Below the pieces are notes generated by a model. The model was not told the DNA's origin and did no database searches. It was given only the letters and a program-made list of their open reading frames with translations. Source: Phaeosaccion multiseriatum (taxonomy: Eukaryota; Ochrophyta, other classes). From it: a DNA stretch of 64,000 bases. The position numbers and the translations under genes were made by a program. Every line of letters begins with the position of its first letter. Positions within the stretch are counted from its first letter, which is position 1. The DNA lies in the NCBI GenBank assembly GCA_965112735.1, contig OZ218951.1, forward strand, positions 868,001 to 932,000. Reading direction: 5' to 3'. Below are positions 26,001 to 36,180 of the stretch, piece by piece.

Positions 26001-29000
26001 TTAGTAATGAGCCCCAAACAGCCCGCTGCCACTGCCCACTACACCCCATGCACACCCACTCACATCCACTCACACCCACTTACACCCACTTACACCCACT
26101 CACTACCACCCTCACTACCACCCTCACTCACTCACACACTCACACACTCACACTCTTTCACACTCACACACTGCCCCTACCTCGTCCCGCCCTCTCTCTC
26201 TCTTTCTTTCCAGGTGTGGTATAGGCGAGATCTTGACTCTGCCAGGCCCTCGTCTGTCGTCACAGGCGTAGGAGGAGGAGGAGGAGGAGGAGAAGGAGGA
26301 GGAGAAGGAGGTGGCGGTGGTGGTGGTGGTGGTGGTGGAGGAGGAGGAGGAGGAGGAGGAGGAGGAGGAGGAGAAGGAGGAGGAGGAGGAGGAGCCGGAA
26401 ACCAAACCTTCGGTCGGACGGGAAGCCCCAAACTGGGTCTCAGCGCCAAAACCTTCTCCCTTTCGTCACCCGGGGGAGAGCGAGCAGGAGGAAGAGAAGG
26501 AGCGGGAGGAGGTGGTGGAGGAGGAGGTGCAGCAACAAGGTCCCTCTCCCGTTCTCCGACTCGCGTTCAGTCTCGAGCTGACCTCGGCAGTGCCGTGGCG
26601 GGCAAGAACACGGACGCCATGTACCACTATGGACGGTCCTGGTTCTACGAGAAGCAGGTACGGAGGGACAGAGGGAGGGAGGGAGGGAGGGAGGGAGGGA
26701 GGGAGGGAGGGAGGGAGGGAGGGAGGGAGGGAGGGAGAGAGGGAGGGGGGGGGGAGAGAGGTCTCTTTTTTATCATTGAATTCATTGGCTTACTCGTTGT
26801 TTGGTTCATCGGCCTGCTTCAGCCTTGGCCTACTGGTATTGAGGAGGGCTTCCTGACACCTCTTGCCCTTCTCTCCCCCTCCCCTCCTCCTCCCCCTCCC
26901 CCTTGTCTGCCCTCGTCCAGCTGCACCCCTCTCTGCTTGCTTACGTCATCAAGACGCCGGAGCTCACACACGATATGCGCTACTACAGAAACCTCAGCTC
27001 ACAGGTATATGGGTATATGAAAAAGAAGGCATTGAGAGAGGGGGGGAGAGAGGGAGGGAGGACGCGGGAAGGAGAGAGAGAGGAGGGAAGGAGGGAGGGA
27101 GGGATGGAGGGAGGGAGAGATGGAGAGAGGTAGATCGAAGAGAGAAACACCGCTCATCAGCCCTTCTCAATTCACTCCCTCCCTCCCTCTCCGTATCACC
27201 AACAGGTGGACTTCACCTACGTGGCGAACAAGCACGCCGCCTCGGAGTCCGCCACTCAGCGGCTCTTTAAGGAGTATCTCCTTAACGGGGGGGGGAAGAC
27301 GACAAAGCTGTCTGCTAACGTAAGTGCCACACATTAAGGATTGGTTTCATTGTACGATTCAGAGGCACGCAGAGGCATTCGGAAGCATTCATAGGTATTC
27401 GGAGGCTGCCATAGGCGTAGGAGGCATGCGCACAGGCATACGGAGGCATACAGAGCCATATGGAGGCATATAGAGGCCTACGGAGGCATGAAGAGGCATA
27501 CGGAGGCATGCAGAGGCATATAGAGGCAGAGGCATACGAAGGCATATAGGCATACAGAGGCATACAGGGGCATACGGAGGCATATGGAGGCGTACGGAGA
27601 CTTGAGCGATGGGGCAGTCGATGCCATTAACCACCACACTCCCTCTCCTTCTCCCCCTCCCCTCTCTCTCCCTCCCTCCCACCCTCCCTCCCTCCGCAGC
27701 AAATGCAAGGCCGAAGTGGCCAATCCTTTGCTGAGGAGCATTCCCGTGTTGTTATGACAAGTGTCAACAGGACGGCGGAGGACGAGTCGTTTAAGATCAA
27801 TCCGAGCACGTATGAGCACTGCACCAAGGTAACTGTCGCTTTACTGTTGCTTCACTGCCGCTTGGGGGAGAGGGAGAGGGGGGGGAAGTGGGGAGAAGGG
27901 CGGCTGACTGATTGGCTGACTAACTCTTTTCCTTCCTTCCCTCCCTCCCTCCCTGCCTGCCCTTCCTCTCTCCCTCTGCACGCTCGAAAGGTGTGCGATG
28001 CGTGTGAAGTGCCACAGCTCCTCCTCCAAGATGGCGACGACGGCAATCACCACTTGGTGAAGCAGCTCCCCCACCAGCAACAGCTCAAGCAGCGCCGAAC
28101 AGTGCAGTCCCCCCTGGACTTCTTCCCTCTCTTCCTCAACGATGATACGTTCCGGAAACACTCCGATCTGACCGTGTTTGGAGGCGCGTTTGACTCAGCC
28201 CGGCTGGCGGACAAGTACATCAATGCGATGATGATGCTACTCTCCTTTGTGCACTACCGCCTCAGCCTTTACATCATTGAGATCTTCGACTGCTCAGACC
28301 AGGTCAGTGTGTGTACTAAGTCAAGGATTGGTGGTGGTAAGCTCTGTCAATGACCCTGGATGGTTTGTTCGCTCTCCCTCTCTCACCATCTCCCATCTCC
28401 CTCCTCCCCTCCCTCCCCTCTCTGCCCCTCCCTCTCTCCCCTCCCTCCTCCCCCCCCAACCCACACAGGCAACGGGCGTGCAAACGCTCGACGTGGACCT
28501 AAGCGTCGAGTGCTGGACATCGGCCGCACACGGACGCCTTGTCGCTTACGCCACCATCGCGCTCTGCGTGTACACCATCGGCATCCCTGTCTTCTTCCTC
28601 TACACGCTCTACGCCAAAGTCGTCCGCTTGGGTCACCAGCACAATCGCGAGGAGAAGGCCCGATACGGTTACATGTATCAGAAGTACAGTTTCTCCTGCT
28701 GGTGGTGGGAAGTCATTCTCATGTTCCGAAAGCTTTCCGTGGTGGTGTGGCGAATGTTCACCTCCAATCAGACGGAATTGGTGCAGGCGTCTGGTGCCTT
28801 CTTTTTCTTTATGCTCATGTGGGCGTTTCACATGCTGAGAGAGCCCTACTTGGAGAAGATGCTCAATAAGCTTGATGCGGTAGCGCTGACTGCGCATATG
28901 GTGGTCATGTATGCAGGTGTGTGCGTGCGTGTGATGGCAGGGGATGGGGAGTCAGATGGCAGTGGATGGGGAGTGACATGGCAGTGGATGGAAGTGGATG

Positions 29001-32000
29001 AGGAGAAGGAAGGATGGTGGCGCGGATGGGGAGTGGGAAGGGAGGTAGCAGTGGGTGTTTGTGAGGGAAAGTTGTAGGCAAGCTCCTGGTCCAGTCCACT
29101 CACACGAAACAAAACACAAACCTCAAACTTTCCTTCTCCTCTGTCCCTCCCTCCCTCCCTCCCTCCCACCCACCCACCCTCCCTCCCTCCCTCCCTCTAT
29201 CCCAACTCTCCCCCAGGCACCATGTTCCTGACCGACCGCCTGGACACCGGGCTAGAGGTGACCTACGCCATCTTCATTATCGTCGTCAACATGTGTGTGC
29301 TCTTCTTCATCTTGCGATACGTACTCGTGGAGATCAAGGAGTCCATCCCGCTGCTGGGTAGAGTCAGTGGGGCCACATTCTGGATTGACTACTGTCTGCC
29401 TGCTGCGGTGTCTCTGGGCCGCTACAAGGTGCGTGTGTGTGTGTTTGTGTTTTTGTATGTGTGTATGTGTGCATATATGTGTGTATGTGTGTGTGTAGTA
29501 TGTGTAGTATTATCTTCAGCGACACATGTGACCTAAACTAACTCAAGGGACTGACTGACTGACTGACTGACTGACTGACTGAACATGCTCTCCTCTGCAA
29601 TTGATGACACTAAACACTCACTGACTTACTTCCCACTGTAGGTGCTCTCTTCTGAGCACAAGAAGGAGTGGCTCGTCAAGAGGACGGAGCTGCTTGACTA
29701 CGTCCGTCCCAGCTTCGAGATGCAGACCAGGTGTGATGCAAGTGTGAGGCTATCCCCCATCCTGACACCTACCCTCTATCCTGACACCCACCCTCTGTCC
29801 TGACACCCACCCTCTGTCCTGACACCCATGCACTCCCTGTCCGGACACCCCCCCATCCTCTGTCCTGCCACTCGCAGGTACCAGCTGGAGGGTCGTGTCA
29901 GGAGCTGTGCAGCACTTGGCAGGGAGGGGCAGTATTGGGCAAAGTTCTGGTTGAGGGACAGTGGCACAAGCTTGAGGGAGGCAGAGCATTACGTAAGGTG
30001 GCTTGAAGCATACACGCATTGTGTGGACAGGAGCACTTTCGATCAGCTCATTCAGCAGGTACGGAAGTTGGAAAGAGGGAGGGGAGAGGAGGGGAGGGGA
30101 GGGGAGGGGAGGGGAGGGGAGGGGAGGGGAGGGGAGGGAGGGGAGGAGAGGGGAGGGGAAGGGGAGGGAGGGGAGGGGAGGGGAGGGGAAGGGGAGGGGA
30201 GGAGAGGGGAGGGGAAGGGGAGGGAGGGGAGGGGAGGGGAAGGGGAGGGGAGGGGAAGGGGGGGTTGGGGTGCACCTCACACCTGACATCTCGCACCCAA
30301 TCGCTCACGCTTCCAAATTATCTCCCGTACCCCTTGATCCCGAATGCCACACCCAACTACAACCAACTAACCGACCGACCAACCGACCATTCCCACTCCA
30401 AAGAATTGGGCGGCGAAACCCCTCGGAGAGCGAGAGCAGGCGGTATGGACGGCGGCTTTTGCCAAAGCACTTCGCATTCTTGCTCAACATCACGGCCCTT
30501 CGCTCCTCAGCACCGGCACCCAAGGTGAGGGAGTTGGTGATTCAGACAGAGAAAGGATGGGTGGGAGGGAGGGAGGGAGGGAGGGAGGGAGGGAGGGAGG
30601 GAGGGAGGGAGGGAGGGAGGGAGGGAGGGAGGGAGGGAGGGAGGGAGGGAGGCAAGAAAGGCGTTTGCGTAGGGTGAGTGATTGGGACTCAGTGTGACGA
30701 ACCATCGGCCCCTACGCACTTACCACCAACACGCACGCACACACACACGCACACACACACACGCACACACACAGGAATGCCTCGCTACGGTACCACTCCC
30801 CCTGCCGCTCTGTGCGCTCTCCTGGAGCACAATGGCATGGTGGCGTCTGTCTCTGGCTCCTCCTTACTGGAGGCACTTCAGCAGTTCGCCCCTACTCGGC
30901 CAAGGGTGTACGCCGACCTTCTCGGAGATGGGGTGTACCGCTTGCTTCGGGATGAGAGAGAAGGGGGATTTGTCAAGTGCAGTACGGATGACAACTGGGG
31001 GCCGGGTAGCAAGTATGACGTTCGCCTGGCGCATGTGGCCTGGGGACGAGGAGGAGGAGGAGGAGGAGGAGGAGGAGGAGGAGGAGGAGGAGGAGGAGGA
31101 GGAGGAGGAGGAGGAGGAGGAGGAGGAGGCGGAGGAGGAGAGGGGAGGGCGTCGCGAGGGACAGTGAGGAGGAGGAGGAGTCAGAGTCGGTCCGGGAAGA
31201 CAGGTACGGAGAGAGGGGAGGACGACGACGGCGAAGAGGAGAAGGAAGGGGGGGGTGAGGAGGAAGGGGAGGAGAAGGAGGAGAAGAGAGAGGAGGAAGA
31301 GGACCTCTTACCGCCCACTGTGGCGGAGGTGGCGTATAACCAACACGCGATGCGGCATCGCAGGGGAGAGAGTGGACGCGCTGTGAGTATGGCCACGATT
31401 GGAGATCGTGGTGCATTGGCGACGGCAATGGCATCTGTATCACCACCACCCATCAAGGAGGAGGAAGAGGAGGACGAGGAGGAATCGGGATGGGGGCCGG
31501 AAGAGGAGGAGGAGCAGAAGGAGGGGGGGCGGGGGGAGGAGGGAGAGGCGGGTTTCCACGTCGACAGTGACGTGTACCGCAGGATTCCGTTCGAGCGCCT
31601 GCGTGTGTACTCTGATGTAGAGGTGCGGGGCAGGGGGGACTCGTGGTGGCCTGCAACAATCGTACGAGTAGACTCACTAGGACGCTTCTGGCTCCGAGAC
31701 GCCAACCTTCGAGTGAGTACATGCCCATTGGAGCGGGATCAGATTCGAAGGTCGAGGAGGGGGCTGGAGCAGTCGAAGCTCGAGAGGCCGGTGGCGTTTT
31801 GTTGGAAGCACGGGCTAGCGAGGGAGCGAGGGGAGGAGATTGCAGAGCTCTTGAGGGATGATTGGAAGCAGTCCATCATGGTAGATGAGGGTTTGTATGT
31901 CAAGGATCAGATCGAGTGGTTGCAGAGCCGAACTGTGACCGCACCGCTGGCCATGGGTGGAGGAGGAGGAAGAGGAGGAGGAGCAGGAGGAGGAGGAGGA

Positions 32001-32738
32001 GCAGCAGCGGTAGGAGGAGAAGGAGGAGGAGGAGGAGGAGGAGGAGCTGCTGGTGGTGGGGGTAGTGGTGGTAGCAGTAGTCGACAACCGAGCTACGTCG
32101 CCCTCGGATTCGCGGACGGAACTGTCGACATGTGGCATATGGCAACGATGGAGAAAACGCACACACTTCGCCATGGGACAGCTCCCGTCCGCCATGTGTA
32201 CATTAGTCCCAACGCAGAAACCTTTGTAACGTTCTCCGACGACGACGCCATCATTTGGTCTGTGCCCGAGGACCGCGAGAACGATCCGTCTCGCTTTGTC
32301 CTGACACCCGACGACCACGGGGGGCGGGTGTCAGGAGGAGGAGGAGGAGGAGGAGGAGGAAGGGTGTCGCTTCATATGCAGCCGGTGTTGAAGGTGGACG
32401 TGGACCTGTCCGATCCCCCGGGGGCGCTCCCCTACCCCCGGAGGATGACGCACAAGCGGCGCACGCAGACACACACGCGCACACACACGCAGCACCTGGT
32501 AGCGGACGGGCAACAGGCGGTAGATGAGGAGTACGAGAAGGAGGAGGAGAAGGGAGGGGAGGAGGAGGAGGAGGAGGAGGAGGAGGAGGAGTACGTGGCG
32601 TACAGTCGGAGGCCTGTGCTGGCGGTGGGGTGCAACCACGACTCGGAAACCACGCAGTTCTCGGTGCTAATTTCTACGGAGCGCTCGGCTCAGTTGTGGA
32701 GTTTGTCGACGACTGCAGGTTGGGGCTGTGTGGAGCAG

Positions 32739-32771
<33 letters not shown>

Positions 32772-33219
32772 GGGAAACCTTCCTCAGCAGTCGGAGCAGC
32801 AGCAGCAGCGGCAGCAGCAGGAGGAGGAGGAGGAGGGGGAGGAGAGGGCGTACGAACAAGCTCAGGCTCCTCTCGTCGGAATGAGGGCCCCCACCCAATG
32901 CATGAATGGCCCAATGAGGGCAGCGAGGGGAGTGCCGGCCTCATGGGAAGGATAGTGTCGGCCAAATGGATGGCAGCGGATGGTGCTTCGGGTTTCCGCG
33001 GCGCAGGAGGAGGAGGAGGAGGAGGGGGGGGGGGGGGAGACGAGGGAGAAGGAGTAGGAGGGGGAGGAGGGGCAGGAGGAGGAGGAGGAGGAGGCGGAGG
33101 GGAAGGGGGAGTGTTGGATCGGGTCCTCACAATGACCAACAAGTCCGCGGTGATCGTCTTTGGTGTGCCGGCGCGAAGGACCCAATCAACGATGCCGCAT
33201 CTCTATCTCCGGCCCTTGC

Positions 33220-33263
<44 letters not shown>

Positions 33264-35632
33264 GTGTGGGTGCGTGTTGTCGTGTGTGGAGTGCTCCCTG
33301 CCCTGCTCTGCTCTAAACCTTCGCTGCCTCCGCTCTGCCCTTGCGCTACAAGCTTTGCACGACACAAGGAGGATGGCAGTGGATGGCAGAGGATGGCATA
33401 GCAAATCCTTTTCAATCAATTGCCATTTGTTCTCATCCTGACCACCCATCCTCCTCTATCACCACCTCGCTCCCTCCTTGGACCGCCATCGTCCTTGATA
33501 TCGACCTCGACCTCCACATCAACATCGACATCGATATCGACCTCGACCTCCACATCAACATCGACATCGATATCGAAAACGATAATGACAAAAACAACCC
33601 CCAGGTACTGCCGCTGGTGCACACTGCCAACAACGCCGGATGTAGCACCACCATCGTCACCGAAGGAGGAGGAGGAGGAGGAGGAGGAGGGGGAGGAGGA
33701 GGAGGAGGAGGAGGAGGAAGGTCGGGTGGTGGCTCCACCCGTGGCAGCAAAGAGGAGGAGGAGGGTCGGGGTCAGGGTACCATCCACCAACGCGATGTGG
33801 AAGTCGACATCGACTCGAAGTATAGAGGTGCCGGAGGCGTCGTGGTAGCCCCAGTACACCGCTCTTCCCGTAGAGGCAGCGCCATGGGAGGAGGAGGGAG
33901 GGATGTACTCGGAGGGGCACCGGCGTTGTTCGGGCCGGGAGGGACCATCTTTGGCGACCACCCTCACGTGTTGCACGTACACGTGAGTGACAATCGCGTC
34001 ATTTCGGTGTACCGCAGGCACGAGGAAGTGGTGGAGGAGGAGGAGCAAGAGGACGCGGATGCGGCAGATAGGAAGCAAGGGATGAGGCGACAGCAACAGC
34101 ACCAACAGGGGAGAGGGAGGGGCGATGGCAGCAGCAAGAGGAGTGGGTATCGCACCACCCCGCCCCGGAGACGCACAGGAACTGGCACTGGCACTCGCAC
34201 TGGTACGGGCCCGGTCACAACTGGCAGGCGAATGTACAAGTACTACACCACGTCGTACCGCCTGCCCGACCTCTTCTCATCGCACCTAGCGAACGTTACG
34301 CCGGCGCAGATTCTGAAACGGTGTCACGCCGAGTCTGCTCTGCAGCTTCAACCTGGTGCCCCCTGGACCGACCAGGCCTTCCGGGTGTGTGCATGCGTCA
34401 CTCTGGCAATGGAGAGGAGTCGTCAGCAAGCCGCTTCTTCCGGGGCTGCGGTTGCTGCTCTTTCTTCTGGTCGTGGTGGCGGTGGCGGTGGTGGCGGTGG
34501 TGGTGGTGGTGGGGTAGGGCGAGAGACGTCAGTCATGCTCTCGACGCTTTGGTTCGCTGAGACCATGCGATGGTTCAAGGCCAACAAACGCCAGGCCAGA
34601 AACCTCAGCGGCATGCTCCTTCTCATCATCCACCTGAAACGCAGTGCCAAGCGAGCGAGGCAGCGAGTAAGGGATAGGGCTGTATTTAGAGCCCGGGTGG
34701 AGGAGGTGGCGGAGGAGAGGGCGATTGAGCTACTTGCGGAGGAGGCCCTGGCGGAGTTGAGGGAGGAAGAGAGGAAGCAAAGCATCATGGCGGGGAGGAT
34801 TGCGCGGGGGTGGAGGACAGCACACAAGATGGGGGAGGGCGCAGCGGAAGCGGCCACTGGCGGAGTGATGGAGGAGGAAGAAGAGGAAGAGAAGGAGGGG
34901 GGGGGTGCTCAGGAGAAGGCGGAGGAGGATGACAAGGCGAAGGAGCTGCAGGAGGAGGAGGAGCAGGAGGAGAAGGTGGAGGAACCGCAGGAGGAGGAGA
35001 AGGAGGAGGAGAGCAAGGACGAGCAGCAGGAGGAGACTGAGGATGGCGATGGAAATGGGGGTGGCACCAGCACAGGGCTGAGCCTTGGTCATTGGATTGA
35101 TGCTTCGGCACACGGAGGTGGGGAAGAGAAGGTGGACAGAGAGGGCAGCGACGGCGGCGATGCTGAGCAAGCTCAAGCTTCTCCAGGGCAACAACGGCTT
35201 CAAGAGCTTCAAGAGTCTCAAGAGATTCATGAGCGTATGGGCTTCGACGATGATGAGAGTGATGGGGACGAAGTGGACGTCTTCGCCAGCGACGGAGCTG
35301 GAGGAGGAGGGATCGCTGCTTCTTCCGGTACTTGGCGAGGCGGTGTTGGGTTACGGCTTGACGATACGTTGGGGTCTGCTCTTGCTTCTTCTCAAACCGA
35401 AGGCGGTGGAGGGGGTGGGTCAGAGCTGCCCACACCGACCTTCTCGGAGTTGGGAGTTAGCATGGAGGAGCCGCGTCGGGGGGTGTTCGGACGAGGTAGC
35501 CTAAGGATAGGGGGGGGGGAGGAGGAGGAGGAGGAGGGGGAGGAGAAGATGGAAGGGGAGGAGAAAGGGGGGCAGGGGGAGGAGGACGGGGATGGAGGTA
35601 GGGGTGGGGATGAGGAAGGAAGGACGAGATGA
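1..35632 (+). CDS. Giant GCC2/GCC3-TRP-like membrane protein, 49 exons chained, 5' partial
   Basis: A single multi-exon gene reconstructed by joining GT-AG exons in matching phase. It is open at the left edge and ends in TGA at 35630-35632. The coding total is about 21.85 kb. Exon coordinates are given in the six region entries that follow. Order seen: IPT/TIG-like ectodomain, Cys-rich GCC2/GCC3-like repeats, a membrane core like that of stramenopile and ciliate GCC2/GCC3 proteins with a TRP-like C-terminal block, a very long low-complexity insertion, the rest of the core, and a cytoplasmic tail. About 36 of 48 introns are phase 0. All exons join without stops except exon 32, which is one base out. 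The role is inferred: a plasma- or endo-membrane channel or sensor with a large extracellular part. Because boundaries come from reading only, one or more exons may be missed, and the locus could be two adjacent genes, although unbroken phase argues for one. Confidence 0.72.
1942..2222 (+). repeat. (CCCT)n microsatellite, intron 4 of giant gene
   Basis: About 280 bp of near-pure CCCT units with two repeated interruptions (CCCCCCTCCATCCATCC at about 1996 and 2174), ending 16 bases before an acceptor. It is pure pyrimidine on the sense strand and serves as an extended polypyrimidine tract. Confidence 0.95.
2404..2522 (+). repeat. (GGGA)n microsatellite, intron 5
   Basis: Purine-only GGGA/GGAA repeat soon after a 5' splice site; G-quadruplex potential on the sense strand. 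Confidence 0.9.
2862..3214 (+). repeat. (CCCT)/(CACT) microsatellite, intron 6
   Basis: Compound CCCT, CTTC and CACT repeat filling the 3' half of the intron before exon 7. Confidence 0.9.
3595..3796 (+). repeat. (GT)n dinucleotide tract starting at a donor, intron 8
   Basis: Begins exactly at the 5' splice site CAG|GTGTGT and runs about 200 bp with TA, CG and CT interruptions. The donor is the first repeat unit. Confidence 0.95.
4361..4466 (+). repeat. (CACT)n tract ending at an acceptor, intron 10
   Basis: CACT units run into the CTCACAG acceptor of exon 11. Confidence 0.9.
6772..6884 (+). repeat. (GGTT)/(GGGT)/(GGCT) compound tetranucleotide tract, intron 15
   Basis: Three successive homogenised blocks (GGTT, GGGT, GGCT) then GGTT again, a record of successive mutation and expansion. 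Confidence 0.95.
7527..7640 (+). repeat. (GGGA)n microsatellite, intron 17
   Basis: Over 20 near-perfect GGGA units about 28 bp after the donor. Confidence 0.95.
9812..11492 (+). other. Giant gene, exons 22-24: first half of TRP-like membrane core
   Basis: Exons: 9812-9961, 10314-10421, 10905-11492 (about residues 1332-1613). Exon 22 has a CKECP motif, then a hydrophobic helix ([17 protein letters not shown]) and the segment [11 protein letters not shown]. Exon 23 gives [20 protein letters not shown] and an EC before the next helix. Exon 24 has [17 protein letters not shown]. The pattern 'K/R-I-L-x-NF-x-x-V ... WP ... FF--LS--N-D----EC' is the one I know from the membrane core of GCC2/GCC3 proteins. 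Exon 24 then continues into Asn/Ser/Thr-rich low complexity and a Cys pair motif (CRICG). Confidence 0.65.
10560..10880 (+). repeat. (CTC)n tracts, intron 23
   Basis: Two CTC runs (10564-10628 and 10849-10880) joined by CT-rich sequence, immediately upstream of exon 24. Confidence 0.9.
11669..11786 (+). repeat. (CCTG)n then (CACT)n, intron 24
   Basis: About 17 CCTG units followed directly by about 12 CACT units. Confidence 0.95.
13166..13214 (+). repeat. (TTGA)n microsatellite, intron 25
   Basis: About 12 perfect TTGA units. Confidence 0.95.
13978..14063 (+). repeat. Cluster of three TTGGTGATACAG motifs in exon 26
   Basis: Copies at 13978, 14025 and 14049 are separated by CAG/CAA runs and read LVIQQQ. 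They are representative of a dispersed motif found across the window on both strands (see findings). Confidence 0.9.
15448..15638 (+). repeat. (CACACT)n compound repeat, intron 29
   Basis: Alternating CA and CACACT units over about 190 bp. Confidence 0.9.
17374..17563 (+). repeat. Tandem duplication of a 3' splice site and exon start
   Basis: Two copies of the same acceptor region plus the first about 33 coding bases occur at 17374-17433 and 17503-17563. Both have CGTAAC, then CCCTCCACAG, then GA[T/G]TCCCTCA and GCGCCTTTGAGCGTCA. The downstream copy is the start of exon 33 ([11 protein letters not shown]). The upstream copy reads [11 protein letters not shown] in the same phase and stays open for 36 codons. 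It may be an alternative exon (possible donor at 17467) or a dead duplicate. Confidence 0.6.
23566..23680 (+). repeat. In-frame (GGA)n coding tract, exon 37
   Basis: About 37 uninterrupted GGA codons encode poly-Gly. Similar GGA runs occur in exons 26, 34, 38, 48 and 49. Some are read as poly-Glu (GAG frame) in exon 34 at about 19665-19850. Confidence 0.95.
25785..25926 (+). repeat. (GAGT)n tract starting at a donor, intron 37
   Basis: Starts at the donor AAG|GTGAGTGAGC and continues as GAGT repeats for about 140 bp. The repeat unit is the 5' splice consensus itself. Confidence 0.95.
26660..26758 (+). repeat. (GGGA)n microsatellite, intron 38
   Basis: Near-perfect GGGA units just after the exon 38 donor. 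Confidence 0.95.
27360..27602 (+). repeat. Degenerate minisatellite, unit about AGAGGCATACGG, intron 40
   Basis: About 20 degenerate units of 8-16 bp built on GGCATA fill roughly 240 bp. This is the only non-microsatellite tandem array inside the giant gene's introns that I could see. Confidence 0.85.
27991..29428 (+). other. Giant gene, exons 42-44: second half of TRP-like membrane core
   Basis: Exons: 27991-28302, 28469-28916, 29217-29428 (about residues 5339-5662). Exon 43 carries the family signature: DLSVECW then AAHG, a helix with [44 protein letters not shown], and a helix ending [17 protein letters not shown]. These correspond to the 'Y---YWWE---L-RKL ... RPY----N-LD' block of GCC2/GCC3-TRP-like proteins. 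Exon 44 adds TM helices [18 protein letters not shown]. The phase-1 junction between exons 43 and 44 is clean. This is the strongest evidence for the family assignment. Confidence 0.75.
30069..30262 (+). repeat. (GGGGA)n purine array, intron 46
   Basis: About 190 bp of GGGGA with periodic GGAGA and GGGGAA variants forming a higher-order unit of about 30-45 bp. All-purine sense strand. Confidence 0.95.
30562..30653 (+). repeat. (GGGA)n microsatellite, intron 47
   Basis: About 22 perfect GGGA units. Confidence 0.95.
33497..33578 (+). repeat. Two-copy tandem repeat in last intron of giant gene
   Basis: A 42-bp unit starting ATATCGACCTCGACCTCC is present twice in a row, itself built from ATCGAC-like hexamers. 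Confidence 0.85.
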
Positions 35633-36180
35633 GGGGGAGCGAGGTGGCGGTGTGAGGACGTGAGGGGTGTGAGGTTGGGGACACAAGAGGGCCACAAGAG
35701 GTGACTTTTTCACTTGCCCGAATCGCCCTCTCATTGAAGCGACCAGAGCGACAAGGAAGAGCGAGAGCGAGAGCGAAGGAAGGAAGGAAGGAAGGAAGGA
35801 AGGAAGGAAGGAAGGAAGGAAGGAAGGAAGGAAGGAAGGAAGGAAGGAAGGAAGGAAGGAAGGAAGGAAGGAAGGAAGGAAGGAAGGAAGGAAGGAAGGA
35901 AGGAAGGAAGGAAGGAAGGAAGGTACAGGGAGGATTTGCGCGGTGCGTGTGTCTATGGTAGTGCTTGTGGCCCTGACTCGAGGCCGTCTTTGGCAGACTT
36001 GCCGACAGGGACAAGGACAAGGACAGGGAGGGAAAACAGCAGCAGGCACACAACTCGCCTGCATTATATGTATTGGTGTCTACGTAAGTCTTAAATACTA
36101 CTTCTATTATTTTCTATGCGTCTACTTAATCGTCCCTTGGAAGGCGTCTTTCGCGATAGTTACGTAAGTCCGCCCTTGGC
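35633..36180 (+). other. 3' flank of giant gene with (GGAA)n array
   Basis: The interval after the TGA holds about 36 perfect GGAA units at 35776-35922, then about 250 bp with no gene I can support. The array is the longest perfect tetranucleotide run in the window. Confidence 0.85.

Larger units (their letters stand above)
11884..27828 (+). other. Giant gene, exons 25-41: ~3,700-residue insertion between core halves
   Basis: Exons: 11884-13092, 13278-14076, 14283-14604, 14966-15011, 15258-15425, 15697-16071, 16519-16601, 17022-17314, 17532-17791, 18193-20028, 20362-20485, 20775-20828, 20949-25784, 26214-26657, 26921-27004, 27206-27319, 27700-27828. Exon 37 alone is 4,836 bp. The content alternates poly-Gly, poly-Gln, acidic and Ser-rich tracts with ordered blocks and extra hydrophobic helices: three in exon 25, one in exon 27 ([20 protein letters not shown]), one in exon 34 ([16 protein letters not shown]), and one early and two late in exon 37. 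A compact SH3/KOW-like block (about 22790-23000) and several repeated SPTG/LVIQQ peptides lie in exon 37. The comparison with the family is from memory: relatives have only a few hundred residues here. Confidence 0.6.
29642..35632 (+). other. Giant gene, exons 45-49: cytoplasmic tail with Tudor-, WD- and IQ-like parts
   Basis: Exons: 29642-29730, 29878-30058, 30404-30524, 30775-33221, 33605-35632 (about residues 5663-7283). Exon 48 has a poly-Gly run, an acidic run, a Tudor-like piece ([18 protein letters not shown], then FWLRDA), and a WD-like piece ([20 protein letters not shown] followed by [12 protein letters not shown]). Exon 49 has a helix-rich segment with an IQ-like motif ([18 protein letters not shown]), then highly acidic coiled sequence to the stop. 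IQ motifs bind calmodulin, so Ca2+ regulation is possible but not shown. Only one or two WD units are visible, so a full propeller is not supported. Confidence 0.55.

Noticed and set aside
30775-33221. Full WD40 propeller in exon 48
   Set aside because: Only one or two WD-like units are visible between low-complexity runs.
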